DNA of 53,520 bases from Odoribacter sp. (GCA_013824715.1 PNOH01000031.1:1-53520); one strand, 5' to 3'; counted from the stretch's first letter, positions 41,274 to 51,070 are shown. Made by a program: numbers and translations. The notes: generated by a model not told the origin, from the letters alone.

Positions 41274-44200
41274 TTAAAGTGTTAAGTTTACGCCTATCGT
41301 GTAATAACGTGGATTTGGCCCACTGTTTTCAGGATCCCAGAAATTCCATGTTGGCGCCCACCAGCCTACATTGCGTATGGTCGTAAACACTTTCAGGTTA
41401 TTGATCTGTGCCCGCTGCAGGAGCGAAGAAGGTACATTATACGACACGGATATATTGTCGAGACGGATAAATGAACGATCTCTCCAAACATCGAATACGG
41501 CGCCACCCTGGGCGGAGTAAATACGGGCATAATCGTTATACGGAGTTTCCGGTGTCCAGAATGGAATAACGTATGAATTTATCCTCTCAGGAAATCCGTC
41601 ACGGTTCTTGGCTGAGTTCATTGTTGTTTTATGTCCCCAGTACGAATAGAGCATGAATGAAGCTTCGAAATTTTTGAAGATTGTGAACTCCTGACGCATA
41701 TTCCAGCGGAAACGCGGTTCCCTGTTTCCAAGGAACTGATTGTCCAGATTATTGATTTTACCATCTGCATTCACGTCTTCCAATTTAAAGTCGCCTGGGA
41801 ACTGACCATATTTGGTTGCTTCTGCTTCTTCACCAATCTGCCATACTCCTGCAATTTTAGGTTGCCAGATAATGTCGATGGCTTTCCCGATAAACCAGCC
41901 ATTGGTGTAATCATCCGGTTCTTTTTGGCCAATTACATTTCCTGAAGCATCCTTTACATCAACCAAATCGCCGTACAGGCTAACAATTTTATTCCTGTTC
42001 AGAGTGAAATTAACATTGGCGTTCCAGGTAAAGTTTTCCCGTTTCATGATTCTTGAATTCAATACAATTTCGAACCCATGATTATTTACCTGTCCAAGAT
42101 TGGAGGCTACCGAACTAAATCCAAGAATATCGGGTAAGGCACGGTCAACCAAAACGTCTTTGGTGGTAGCGGTATAATAATCGAGTGAGCCGTCAAACTT
42201 GCCGTTCAGGATTGAAAAATCCAAGCCAAAATTGAACGATTCGGTTTGTTCCCATTTCAGGTCAGGATTGGCCATACGGTTTACAAATAACTGAGTTCCT
42301 TCGTAAACGGTTCCTGAGAGTGTCTGATAAGGATATTTACCTGTTGACATGTCCGACAATCCGTCGTAACGTCCGATAGCACGGTTTCCATTGCTACCCC
42401 ATGAAAAACGAAGTTTCCCGTAGGTCATGAAATCGTTCTTTGCAAACGATTCTTCGGTAATTACCCAACCCAAAGCTGCTGAAGGGAAGATACCATAAGG
42501 ATGGTTTTGCCCGAATGCGGAGAACCCGTCGCGACGCAGGGTCATGGTTAACATGTAGCGGTCTTTCAGGGAATAGAACACCCTGCCCATAAGCGCATTG
42601 GCAGTTTCATATTCGTCGTTACTGGTAATCTGGAAAGTTGTTCCGGTTCCGGCCTGCATACGGTGATATTCAAGCGCATCGGTAGGCTGAAAGTTCTGAG
42701 CAGACATGTAATTCGACCAACTCTGAAGTTTTTCAGCGTTTACAAGCAAGGTCACATCGAACTTATGAATTTTATTGAAGGTCTGGTTCCATTTAATCAG
42801 GTTATCAATCTGCCAGCTATAAGTTTTGGTTTGCAGACGTTTGGCCTGACCTCCGAATAAAGCCCAGTCCTCGTGTTTGGTTGACTGATGGTTCATGAAT
42901 TCATACCATTCATAACGAGGAGCGAAATTCACCTGATAGGAAATATTAAATGGTAGCTTGACTGTGGCATATAGGGTAGTGTTCAGGGTATTGTAGAATT
43001 GCCTTCTGGTTTGGAAAGTCATATCGTACAACGGGTGTTTGGCCCCCCGGCCAAGATCGTCAACCGGGCTGATACGCCAGACCGTGCTGTTGTCTTTAAA
43101 AACTGAACCCCAGGGGGAGTCATTTACGCGCAGTCCCCAATCAGCCTGAATGGTCGGATCAGGATTTCCGCTACGGTTCCTTTTACTTTCATCGCGGTTG
43201 GAGAATTGGGTGTTGATACCTACAGTCAGCCAATCGGTTACTTTGGCGTCCAGGCTAAGCCTGCTGCGGATGGTGGTAAATGCATCGCCAACTATAATAC
43301 CTTCATTGTTGTTATAACCTAACGACATGTAATAAGTGACTTCATCTTTCTTTCCCGACAGCGAAAGGTTGTGGTCCTGCCTTAATCCGTTCTGGAAGAC
43401 CATATCTGTCCAGTCAACCGACTTGCCAGCTTTGTAATTGGCAATTTCAACCGGAAGCAGGCCAATACGTGCCAGCCATACATCAGTCAGTTCTCCGGCG
43501 CTTCCATCCCTCCACATGGTTTCTGTTACACCATCAGGAAGTTTGCCCGGATCAACGAATTTATAAAGCTTGGTATTGGTGGCAGCATTGTAATAGTTGA
43601 GCGATTGCATTACCTTGGTACGCCATGACAGAAATTCGTATGGTTGGTAAACATCCATTACGGTAGCCATCGTAGCCAACCCAAAACTGGTGTTTACATT
43701 GATGATTGGTTTGCCTTGTTTACCTTTTTTTGTGGTAACCAGGATAACCCCATTGGCTGATCGTGCACCGTAAACGGCTGCCGAAGATGCATCTTTCAAA
43801 ACATCTATTGACTCAATATCATTGGGATTGATATCTTCCAACCCACCCTGATAAATCACTCCGTCCAAAACAACCAACGGGTTCGATGAAGCCTTCAGGG
43901 TATTGTCACCCCTCACTTCAAGATTACCGCCTCCTTTGGCATCAGTGGCAAATCCAACCTGAAGACCAGCGATATTTCCACGAAGCATATCCTGAAGGGC
44001 CTGAGGTTGTTCGTTTTCAACCTGCGATGATTTTACTGATGCAACCGATCCTGTCAGGTCACTTTTTTTCATGGTTCCATAACCAACAGCCACAACTTCT
44101 TCAAGCCCGATGGTTTCTTCTTCCAATACCACATTGATGGAAGTTCTGTTGTTTACTGCAATTTCCTGGGTTTTTAGTCCTACGAACGAAAACACTAAGG

Positions 44201-44522
44201 TTGAAGCTCCACTGGGAACAGATAACGTGTAATTTCCATTCCCGTCTGAGATTGTACCCGTGGAAGTTCCTTTCACTGCTATTGTTACGCCGGGAATAGG
44301 CTCACCGCTTTGTGATTTCACGGTACCTTTAACGCTAAATTTTTGTTCTTGCGTCAGAGGTGTGCTGTTGTCTTGCCCGGAGCCAAGTTTAGTAGAACGA
44401 GAGTCTGTTGCAGCGCTCACCGAAAGAAAGCTGAACAGAACAAGTAGAATGGTTAGTCTCGTGTACCAAATAAATTTTTGCCGGCCTTGAACGGAACCGA
44501 TAAGGTCACACTTTTTTTTCAT
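41274..44522 (-). CDS. SusC/RagA family TonB-linked outer-membrane transporter
   Basis: 1082 residues from the ATG at 44522. Signal peptide (~15-38), carboxypeptidase-like domain (~62-135, VKGTVKSQSGEPIPGVTI, GNYTLSVPSG), TonB-box-like EEVVAVGYG (141-149), plug (~150-260, PLVVLDGVIYQGG, IESIDVLKDASSAAVYG, GVILVTTKKG), then a long barrel ending in YYTIGVNLTL. Forms the pump-like SusCD complex with the downstream lipoprotein. No anti-sigma or hybrid two-component regulator is adjacent, so control is unknown; an inverted repeat lies ~140 bases upstream. Confidence 0.96.
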   Translation of the reverse strand: MKKKCDLIGSVQGRQKFIWYTRLTILLVLFSFLSVSAATDSRSTKLGSGQDNSTPLTQEQKFSVKGTVKSQSGEPIPGVTIAVKGTSTGTISDGNGNYTLSVPSGASTLVFSFVGLKTQEIAVNNRTSINVVLEEETIGLEEVVAVGYGTMKKSDLTGSVASVKSSQVENEQPQALQDMLRGNIAGLQVGFATDAKGGGNLEVRGDNTLKASSNPLVVLDGVIYQGGLEDINPNDIESIDVLKDASSAAVYGARSANGVILVTTKKGKQGKPIINVNTSFGLATMATVMDVYQPYEFLSWRTKVMQSLNYYNAATNTKLYKFVDPGKLPDGVTETMWRDGSAGELTDVWLARIGLLPVEIANYKAGKSVDWTDMVFQNGLRQDHNLSLSGKKDEVTYYMSLGYNNNEGIIVGDAFTTIRSRLSLDAKVTDWLTVGINTQFSNRDESKRNRSGNPDPTIQADWGLRVNDSPWGSVFKDNSTVWRISPVDDLGRGAKHPLYDMTFQTRRQFYNTLNTTLYATVKLPFNISYQVNFAPRYEWYEFMNHQSTKHEDWALFGGQAKRLQTKTYSWQIDNLIKWNQTFNKIHKFDVTLLVNAEKLQSWSNYMSAQNFQPTDALEYHRMQAGTGTTFQITSNDEYETANALMGRVFYSLKDRYMLTMTLRRDGFSAFGQNHPYGIFPSAALGWVITEESFAKNDFMTYGKLRFSWGSNGNRAIGRYDGLSDMSTGKYPYQTLSGTVYEGTQLFVNRMANPDLKWEQTESFNFGLDFSILNGKFDGSLDYYTATTKDVLVDRALPDILGFSSVASNLGQVNNHGFEIVLNSRIMKRENFTWNANVNFTLNRNKIVSLYGDLVDVKDASGNVIGQKEPDDYTNGWFIGKAIDIIWQPKIAGVWQIGEEAEATKYGQFPGDFKLEDVNADGKINNLDNQFLGNREPRFRWNMRQEFTIFKNFEASFMLYSYWGHKTTMNSAKNRDGFPERINSYVIPFWTPETPYNDYARIYSAQGGAVFDVWRDRSFIRLDNISVSYNVPSSLLQRAQINNLKVFTTIRNVGWWAPTWNFWDPENSGPNPRYYTIGVNLTL

Positions 44523-44658
44523 AGAATACAAATTATAGGTTAATTACTTAAAATAAATAGGTTTGGACCATTTAGAAAAATTTCAATGCTTTGTTAATCA
44601 TTTTTTTTAAGTTAAGCCTGTTAAAGATAGCTGTTAAATGACAGTTAGCGCTGTATTA

Positions 44659-44691
44659 TTTTTGCAAGTACTTGTACTATTTTGGCAAAAA
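44659..44691. promoter_or_regulatory. Operator-like palindromes upstream of susC
   Basis: CAAGTACTTG (44665-44674) is a perfect 10-bp palindrome, nested in TTTTTGC (44659-44665) and GCAAAAA (44685-44691). It lies ~140 bases before the susC start. No regulator is identified. Confidence 0.35.
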
Positions 44692-44708
44692 ACGAAATTG
44701 ACATTCGG

Positions 44709-44867
44709 TTAAAAATACGGGAAGGCTCCAATATTAAAAAATAAATTTGAATATTGAACCTCAGGAGGAGTCTTTAACGCAAGGCTGGTTTCGCTGATTT
44801 TTTGTCCGAAAAGATTTGTAATTGCTGAGAAAACTATCAGGCAAATAAGGAATGTGCTTGGTTTCAA
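44709..44867 (-). CDS. Possible small exported peptide or gene remnant
   Basis: 52 residues with only a TTG start at 44867. The first 20 residues (KPSTFLICLIVFSAITNLFG) look like a signal peptide followed by Q, and a short mature part ends in GAFPYF. It could be a real small secreted product expressed before susC or the leftover start of a decayed secreted enzyme. The absence of an ATG argues for a remnant. The rest of 44523-45062 contains the palindromes above and a dispersed repeat. Confidence 0.3.
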   Translation of the reverse strand: MKPSTFLICLIVFSAITNLFGQKISETSLALKTPPEVQYSNLFFNIGAFPYF

Positions 44868-44933
44868 GGTTATTAATTGAACTTATATTGAAACTCTAAA
44901 ATCTAGTTCCTTATTGGAAGGCTGATTCAACTC

Positions 44934-45029
44934 CGTCCGAAACGTGGGAAAAGCTCGTTCCAACTTCATCTCGCGGACGGCTTCCAACACTTATTTCTTT
45001 CTTCTACAAATATTCCGCACCTCTGGTGC
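44934..45029. repeat. ~95-bp dispersed repeat, copy 2
   Basis: Shares CGTCCGAAA, ATCTCGCGGACG, CTTCCAA, TTTCTT and the terminal palindrome GCACCTCTGGTGC with 13373-13467, in the same order and orientation. It lies just past the end of the K+ channel gene. Confidence 0.7.
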
Positions 45030-45062
45030 TTCGGACATGCTCCTGCCTTTTTCCTTTTCCCC

Positions 45063-46100
45063 TTATTTCTGATTCTCCAGCAGATTCCTGAACTCCTTAA
45101 TCTGAACCGGCGAACCGAGCACAAAAAGCTGGTCGCCCCGGCTTAGCGTGAGTTCCGGGTCGGGATTGAACACGTATTTGGCGCCGCTGATTTTTATTCC
45201 GATGATATTGATCCCGGATTTGTCTTTTGCATGTAACACTTTAAGCGCTTTGTTTACAAAGTAGGTGGCCATTTGGGTACACGAAATTTCCTCCAGGCTC
45301 ACATCTTTACTTTGCTGAAGCAGTATGTATTCCAGAAATTCGACCACATCGGGCTGAGTAACCAGTTTAGCCATTCGCTGACCGCCAATACGTTCAGGCA
45401 TAATTACATTGGTAGCGCCTGCCCTGCGAAGTTTGGTAATTGATTCGATCTCCGAAGCACGGCTGATGATTTTCAATCCCGGATTGATACTACGTGCTGT
45501 CAGTACCACAAAAACGTTGTCGGCATCGTTTGGTGTAGTGGCAATCAATGCCTTGGCATGTTCAATACGTGCCTGGAACAGAATCTCTTCGTGTGTGGCA
45601 TCACCATGGATGTAAAGCAGGTTTTCGTCTTCACGAATGCGGTTCATGACCGTTTCGCGCTTGTCAATAACCACAAAATCAACGCCGCAGTCGCGTAACT
45701 CCAGGGCAGCCTGTTCTCCATTCCTTCCATAACCAACAATGATGGTATGGTCTTTCAGTTTCATGATTTTTTTGTCCACTCGGTAAGTTTTTAAGTAATC
45801 TTTTAATTCTCCATCGAAAACAAAACGGGCAAGACTTGAACCCACCCAGGCCAAACTGCCCAAACTGAACATGATCAATCCGGAAGTAAAAAGCTTTCCG
45901 AAATCAGAAAGTGGATGAATCATGCCGAACCCGACTGTCGAAATGGTAATCACAGTCATAAAGAAAGCATCAATCAGCGGGTACTTTTCATGTGCCCAAT
46001 AAAACATAGTGCCGGAAGATAGCAGTAGTAAAATCAGCACAATTGCAGTCCGGATGGTTTTATTCGATACTGCCTTAAATCTGTTATACGGTTGGCTCAT
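45063..46100 (-). CDS. Two-TM potassium channel with RCK (TrkA) domains
   Basis: 345 residues from the ATG at 46100; a TTG two codons upstream is less likely. Two membrane helices (~17-36 and ~68-90) flank a pore loop with the selectivity filter TVGFG (55-59). A cytoplasmic TrkA-N domain has the nucleotide-binding IIVGYGRNGEQ (120-130), and a TrkA-C domain ends the protein (~265-340, FVLGSPVQI). This is an MthK-like K+ channel gated by ligand. It starts two bases after the DUF2851 stop; the two are likely cotranscribed. A link to sugar use is not apparent. Confidence 0.93.
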   Translation of the reverse strand: MSQPYNRFKAVSNKTIRTAIVLILLLLSSGTMFYWAHEKYPLIDAFFMTVITISTVGFGMIHPLSDFGKLFTSGLIMFSLGSLAWVGSSLARFVFDGELKDYLKTYRVDKKIMKLKDHTIIVGYGRNGEQAALELRDCGVDFVVIDKRETVMNRIREDENLLYIHGDATHEEILFQARIEHAKALIATTPNDADNVFVVLTARSINPGLKIISRASEIESITKLRRAGATNVIMPERIGGQRMAKLVTQPDVVEFLEYILLQQSKDVSLEEISCTQMATYFVNKALKVLHAKDKSGINIIGIKISGAKYVFNPDPELTLSRGDQLFVLGSPVQIKEFRNLLENQK

Positions 46101-46102
46101 TT

Positions 46103-47380
46103 TCAATTATTGACTGAAGTTATGATCTTTGCTCCCAACTGGCAATTTAAGCATTTTTTAGGTTCGCAGTATTTGTTTTTTAACTGAAGTAAAGCCTGAG
46201 TTTCAAATGCCGACCGGCTTTCGATTCCCAGTTCGTTCCACTTGCGTATGATTTGGTTGGTTTCAGGCGCCAGTTTTTCGAGTAACAGCAAGGCACGGTC
46301 TTTCAATTCCTGATCGAGATGCTGGTCGCCATAAACAAATAGCAGAGGTGCAATTGTATTGATTACAAAATTATTAAAAGCTGTTTCGCCCAGTGTTTTT
46401 GAATGATTGTCTTTCGATATTTTATTAAAGCGGTAGTGATTATTCCAATATCCGGATGCCGAAACATCGAATAATTTTCGCAGTTCTTCCAGATTTTCGG
46501 TTTCCAGAATCCTCGAAAACAAAGCCGATGAATGATGGATCAGCATAGCCAGTTGTGCAATCCGGATGGTTGGAAAGTTAATCGGACGCAAGCGCATAAA
46601 TTTCCACAGATGTGTTTCGATGCCCGATAAACCGTACTTTTTGTACAGGTACGAATATTCTTTCCGGAGCGATAAAAAATAGTCGTCGCCCAGCAACGTT
46701 TCGTTGAGCAATCCTGATTGGCCAAATAATAACGCTTCAATCTGGAACAAATCGGTTTTGTGCTTCGAAATCACATTCAACGGGAGCGATTTGGCGAGCA
46801 ATTCGAACGGAAGCGCATTGGTTTTCATTCCGAAGTTCCGCGCCAGAAGCTGGTAAAAAGTCTCGTTCCAATTGTTTTTGTTCTGCCCAAGAATGGCCAG
46901 AATATCATCTGTCTTCGATTGAAGCCGTTCGATCATCAGAGCGCTGAACCAAAAGCGGATTAAAAAGGGATCATGTTCCGGAAGTTTATCTTCGCAGGCA
47001 ATCCATCGCTGAGACTTTAAAAGTTGTTCGTAGTTTTCCAGAATCTCTGCCGGATAGGTGATTTCCAATGTCGGCAAGGGTTGACTTTTCACCAGTACCG
47101 GACTGTCGTTCAACTCGACCACATGCAGGATTACGTTTTCGTACGCTGCATCGGTATTGTGCCGGTGACGGTACCAGTGCGACGATTTCTGGTGAACCTC
47201 GATGTTGCCCGCCCAAACGGTTTCGCCAATCCGGATCCGTGCATTGAAAAAATCTGGCCCGGAATCGGAGTTTGGCTGCCCGGTCGAAATGATTTCGACC
47301 GATCGCCCGTCGGTAGTTTTCAGGTTATTTTTTGTAAACAATCCTTGTTTCCAAATGAACTGTAAAAATTCTTCCTTCAT
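46103..47380 (-). CDS. DUF2851 family protein
   Basis: 425 residues, matching the DUF2851 family that is nearly confined to Bacteroidota. Recognisable pieces: FIWKQGLF near the start, SGPDFFNARIRIG (~40-52), WAGNIEVHQKSSHWYRH (~56-72) and HVVELND (~87). The early region with D-x-x-H-type spacing resembles a nuclease-like fold, but that is inference. Near the end CEPKKCLNCQLG (~408-419) could bind a metal. Function unknown; frequently a single conserved gene. It lies directly upstream of the K+ channel gene. 47381-47524 contains nothing I can name. Confidence 0.85.
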   Translation of the reverse strand: MKEEFLQFIWKQGLFTKNNLKTTDGRSVEIISTGQPNSDSGPDFFNARIRIGETVWAGNIEVHQKSSHWYRHRHNTDAAYENVILHVVELNDSPVLVKSQPLPTLEITYPAEILENYEQLLKSQRWIACEDKLPEHDPFLIRFWFSALMIERLQSKTDDILAILGQNKNNWNETFYQLLARNFGMKTNALPFELLAKSLPLNVISKHKTDLFQIEALLFGQSGLLNETLLGDDYFLSLRKEYSYLYKKYGLSGIETHLWKFMRLRPINFPTIRIAQLAMLIHHSSALFSRILETENLEELRKLFDVSASGYWNNHYRFNKISKDNHSKTLGETAFNNFVINTIAPLLFVYGDQHLDQELKDRALLLLEKLAPETNQIIRKWNELGIESRSAFETQALLQLKNKYCEPKKCLNCQLGAKIITSVNN

Positions 47381-47524
47381 TCGATTAGTTTCTTATTTGC
47401 TGTTCCGAAAGATATTTTCAGAAGCGGTCAATAAATTTAACAAAACGAATTAAGAAAACAGAGAATTCAGATGAATTTTTGAAACTGATTAATTTTTAAT
47501 GAGCAAACCTCAAGAATCTTTACT

Positions 47525-48760
47525 TCAAGGTTGAAGAGGAAGGGTGGGGATGGGGTTATTCAATTCCCTCTCTATCGCCATCTGCATTCCGGATAATTCG
47601 GCCAGTCCTTTCAGACGGCCAATCAGCGGATAACCCGGATTGGCTGAACGGTTAAAATCATCGAGCATTTTTACGCCATGATCGGGACGGAAAGGGATCC
47701 GGAAATCTTTACGCCCGGATTCTTTACGGCGGATTTGCTCTTTCAGCAAGGCTTTTACGATGGGATACATGTCCACATCGCCTTCGATGTGGCCGTACTC
47801 GTGAAAAACGCGATTTTCTAAAAACACATTGTTGCGCAAGTGTGTAAAATGAATACGGTGACCCAGTTTCTTTACAATTTGTTCCAGATTATTTTCCCGG
47901 TTTACCGACAGGGAGCCGGTACAAAAAGTGAGGCCGTTGGCAGTTGAATCAACCTGGTCGCAAATCCATTCCAGGTCGTCCTGAGTACTTACAATCCGCG
48001 GTAGTCCTAGTACAGGGAATGGCGGATCATCCGGGTGAATGCAAAGGTTTACACCAGCTTCTTCGGCTACCGGAACCACCTCTTTCAGGAAAAGCGATAA
48101 ATGTTTGCGTAATTTATCGCGGTCAATATGGCTATATGTTTCCAGAAATTTAAGGAACGCATTTTTGTAATCGGTAACCGAACTATCAATAGTTCCATCT
48201 ATAAATCCCTGCGAAACAACAATGATGTTTCGGGCAAGCTCTTCCTGCTCATCGGGAGACATGGATACCGCGACTTGTTCAGCCCTGGCCGTTACTTCTG
48301 CCGGATAATCGTTGGCTGCGCCGGGACGTTTCAGAATAAACACATCGAAAGCGGCAAAAATGGCATAATCAAAATACATGACCTCACCCCCATCAGGTAA
48401 CTGATAATGCAGGTTGGTCCGAATCCAGTCGAGTACGGGCATAAAATTATAGCAGACGGTGTCAATGCCACATTCGCCCAAATTCCGGAGCGATAGTTTG
48501 TAGTTTGAAACCAGCCGTTCGTATTCACTGTTTCGGGTTTTAATCCCTTCTGAAACAGGCAAACTTTCAACCACTGTCCAGCGCATCCCATGAGCTTCGA
48601 TGGCCGATTTTACTTTCATGATTTCCCCGACTGGCCAAACTTCGCCATTCGGGATGTGGTGCAGCGCGGTAACCACCCCTTCAATTCCCATCTGTTTCAG
48701 GTCCGATAACTGAACCGGATCGCCGAAACCAAACCAACGCCATGATTTTTCGAGTGCCAT
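47525..48760 (-). CDS. uxuA: Mannonate dehydratase
   Basis: 411 residues, near the family's usual ~395. Converts D-mannonate to 2-keto-3-deoxygluconate in hexuronate breakdown; a TIM-barrel metal enzyme. Family features: RWFGFGDPVQLSDLKQ near the start, VVTALHHIPNGEVW (~29-42), WTVVESLPVSEGIK (~61-74), CYNFMPVLDWIRT (~103-115), then LCIHPDDPPFPVLGLPRI and HFTHLRN later in the chain. The start ATG at 48760 follows the SDR gene by 105 bases; the spacer is filled with a hairpin and short repeats. Presence of uxuA marks the locus as glucuronate or related uronate catabolism. Confidence 0.95.
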   Translation of the reverse strand: MALEKSWRWFGFGDPVQLSDLKQMGIEGVVTALHHIPNGEVWPVGEIMKVKSAIEAHGMRWTVVESLPVSEGIKTRNSEYERLVSNYKLSLRNLGECGIDTVCYNFMPVLDWIRTNLHYQLPDGGEVMYFDYAIFAAFDVFILKRPGAANDYPAEVTARAEQVAVSMSPDEQEELARNIIVVSQGFIDGTIDSSVTDYKNAFLKFLETYSHIDRDKLRKHLSLFLKEVVPVAEEAGVNLCIHPDDPPFPVLGLPRIVSTQDDLEWICDQVDSTANGLTFCTGSLSVNRENNLEQIVKKLGHRIHFTHLRNNVFLENRVFHEYGHIEGDVDMYPIVKALLKEQIRRKESGRKDFRIPFRPDHGVKMLDDFNRSANPGYPLIGRLKGLAELSGMQMAIERELNNPIPTLPLQP

Positions 48761-48801
48761 TTGAAAATGATGAATTTTGAATGATGAATGATGAATTTTC
48801 A

Positions 48802-48835
48802 GTTCCAGGATTCGAATTGCAAATTAACCTGGAAC
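48802..48835. repeat. Hairpin and short tandem repeats between SDR and uxuA
   Basis: GTTCCAGG pairs with CCTGGAAC; around it ATGATGAATTTT occurs twice and GGAACTT three times (48770-48860). Non-coding. Confidence 0.6.
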
Positions 48836-48865
48836 TTGGAACTTGGAACCTGAAACCTGAAATTT

Positions 48866-49681
48866 TCATACTCCTGAATAAGCGCTGAACCCTCCGTCAA
48901 CCGGGATGATTGAGCCGGTGATGAAACTGGCCGCATCAGAACAGAGGAATTGTACCAGCCCGTTTAATTCGGTGATGTCGCCAAAACGTTTCATGGGAGT
49001 TTTTGCCAATACCTTGAAGCTTCGTTCAGTATAAGATCCATCCGGATTAATTAACACTGCCCGGTTTTGATCGCCGATAAAAAAGCCTGGAGCGATCGCA
49101 TTTACCCGAACCTTTTCGCCAAATTTCATAGCAAGTTCAGAAGCCAGCCACTGGGTGAAAATATTGATCCCGATTTTGGCTACCGAATAACCTGGCACGC
49201 GCGTAATTGCTGAATAGGTAGCCATTGACGAAATATTGATAATACTGCCTTTGCCGTTTTTCGCCATCACTTCGCCAAAAACCATACATGGCATCACTGT
49301 TCCGTTGATGTTCAGATCTGTTACTTTGTTGAAATCAACCATTTTCATATCAAAAATAGTTTGATCTTCTGACAGAGTTGCCCCGGGAATATTTCCTCCT
49401 GCAGCATTCACCAAAATATCAATCTGACCATACAATTCAACAACTTTTGCAGATACTGATTTCAGGCTTTCCATGTTTAGAATATCACAAACCAAACCGT
49501 GAATTTCGCCCAACCCGGCAAATTCGGACATTCTTCGCTCAATGGCTTCTTCCCTGATATCGAGAATAATAACCACCACTCCGGCTTCAAGCAAGCTTTT
49601 CGAAATGCTTCCCCCTAAAACTCCACCGCCGCCGGTAACTACGGCTACTTTTCCTTTTAAATCAAAATTTGGTTTGCTCAT
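48866..49681 (-). CDS. SDR oxidoreductase, probable D-mannonate oxidoreductase
   Basis: 271 residues. Classical short-chain dehydrogenase: TGGGGVLGGS cofactor motif (~16-25), NAAGG (~91-95), catalytic Ser in INISSM (~147), Tyr and Lys in YSVAK (~165-169), and C-terminal PVDGGFSAY. The family members that sit beside uxuA in Bacteroidota reduce fructuronate to mannonate, replacing the unrelated UxuB. The length and neighbours support this; activity on another sugar acid is possible. It starts nine bases after the Gfo/Idh/MocA gene stop. Confidence 0.87.
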   Translation of the reverse strand: MSKPNFDLKGKVAVVTGGGGVLGGSISKSLLEAGVVVIILDIREEAIERRMSEFAGLGEIHGLVCDILNMESLKSVSAKVVELYGQIDILVNAAGGNIPGATLSEDQTIFDMKMVDFNKVTDLNINGTVMPCMVFGEVMAKNGKGSIINISSMATYSAITRVPGYSVAKIGINIFTQWLASELAMKFGEKVRVNAIAPGFFIGDQNRAVLINPDGSYTERSFKVLAKTPMKRFGDITELNGLVQFLCSDAASFITGSIIPVDGGFSAYSGV

Positions 49682-49690
49682 GTACTTACT

Positions 49691-51070
49691 TTATTTCCTC
49701 TTTATATTACTTATTCCATAAGGAAAACGTTCTGGCCGGCTTAGCATCGCATTGGCTTCATCGTCGTGTTCGAAACGCTCGGTTCCCGGATTCCATCTAA
49801 GCTTGCGGTTCAACTTCATAGCAATATGGGTGATCAGGCAAATGGTGCAAGCGCGGTGCCCTATTTCAGCAGGCGAAATCGGTTCCTTTTTGGTCAGGAT
49901 ACATTCGAGCCAGTTGCCATGTTGCTCATCACTTTTGTAAAGATGAATTTCATTTTCGCCGATGACTGAACTCAAAATCTTCGGATCGCTGGCATCCAAA
50001 GCTTTGGCGCTTCTGGCTTTCGAAACCGGATCGCTGGCCGAAGCCACATAGTCGCCACGCGAGACAAAAATCCAGCCTTCAGTGCCCTCGTAGCGGATAC
50101 CGTTTGGATAACCACCGCTGGTGTACATGGAAATTCCGTTGGCATATTCGGCCTTTGCCATAAAATCGCCGTGAACATCCCACAAACCTGATTTCGGGAA
50201 CTCGGCCACAGCCTGAATTGAAATTGGCCCGGTATATTCAGTATTCATGCCCCATGCTGCCGAATCATAATGATGTTGTCCCCATCCGGTAATCATTCCT
50301 GCCCCGAACTGTTCGCGGCGCAACCAACCGGGACGGCCATATCCAACCTGCGGATGAACGCCAATTTCGGTATAAGGAACATAAGGTGTTTCGCCCAGCC
50401 ACATATCGTAGTTGAAGCCTTTTGGTACGGGCATTTCGGCAGCTTCAGGACCTGATGGATCGCCGGGCAAACCAATTTTTACGGTATGAAGGCGACCGAT
50501 ACGTCCGTTTCGGACTAACTCGGCAGCCACCCGAAATTGTGTTGATGATCGTTGCTGGGTTCCCACCTGAAGGATAATTCCTTTTTCCTTCACAATGTCG
50601 GCCATTATCCGGCCTTCAGTAACGGTTAACGAGGTAGGTTTCTGCACGTAAACATGTTTCCCGGCCAAAGCAGCCTCAATGGCAGGTTGGGCATGCCAAT
50701 GATCGGGAGTACTGATGATGACCGCATCAATGTCCTTATTGAGAAGCATGTCTTTGTAATCGTCGTACATTTTAACGTTTACATAGTTATCCTGACCAGT
50801 TTTCTTTTTGTAGTAGTCCTCCACCAATTTTTTACCATCTGCAAGCCGATTTTTATCCAGATCGCACACTGCAATCATCCGGGCAACCTCATGCCGTAAT
50901 GTGCCAGGCATATCGTGATCGCGGGCAATACGGCCACAACCGATCTGCCCGATGTTAATTTTATTACTTGGCGCATTTTTACCCATCACACTTGATGGTA
51001 CAATAGTCGGCAATATAAAGGCTCCGGCAGCGCCGGTAACCGTCTGTTTCAAAAAATTACGTCGTTCCAT
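49691..51070 (-). CDS. Tat-exported Gfo/Idh/MocA-family oxidoreductase
   Basis: 459 residues. The N-terminus MERRNFLKQTVTGAAGAF is a twin-arginine signal, which fits export of a protein folded with its bound NAD(P). Rossmann motif IGQIGCGRIARDHD (~39-52) and the family's lysine motif as VQKPTSLTV (~147-155), with Gln in place of the usual Glu. HHYDSAAWGMN (~266-276) is typical of the second domain. Periplasmic enzymes of this family in Bacteroides act in 3-keto-glycoside formation. Here it lies between uxu genes and a PmoA/DUF6807 gene in one operon; its substrate is unknown. Confidence 0.9.
   Translation of the reverse strand: MERRNFLKQTVTGAAGAFILPTIVPSSVMGKNAPSNKINIGQIGCGRIARDHDMPGTLRHEVARMIAVCDLDKNRLADGKKLVEDYYKKKTGQDNYVNVKMYDDYKDMLLNKDIDAVIISTPDHWHAQPAIEAALAGKHVYVQKPTSLTVTEGRIMADIVKEKGIILQVGTQQRSSTQFRVAAELVRNGRIGRLHTVKIGLPGDPSGPEAAEMPVPKGFNYDMWLGETPYVPYTEIGVHPQVGYGRPGWLRREQFGAGMITGWGQHHYDSAAWGMNTEYTGPISIQAVAEFPKSGLWDVHGDFMAKAEYANGISMYTSGGYPNGIRYEGTEGWIFVSRGDYVASASDPVSKARSAKALDASDPKILSSVIGENEIHLYKSDEQHGNWLECILTKKEPISPAEIGHRACTICLITHIAMKLNRKLRWNPGTERFEHDDEANAMLSRPERFPYGISNIKRK

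Noticed and set aside
45063-47380. K+ channel and DUF2851 as dedicated parts of the glycan locus
   Set aside because: They are a tight pair but neither family is tied to glycan use; 144 bases without a link separate them from uxuA, so common strand is the only argument.
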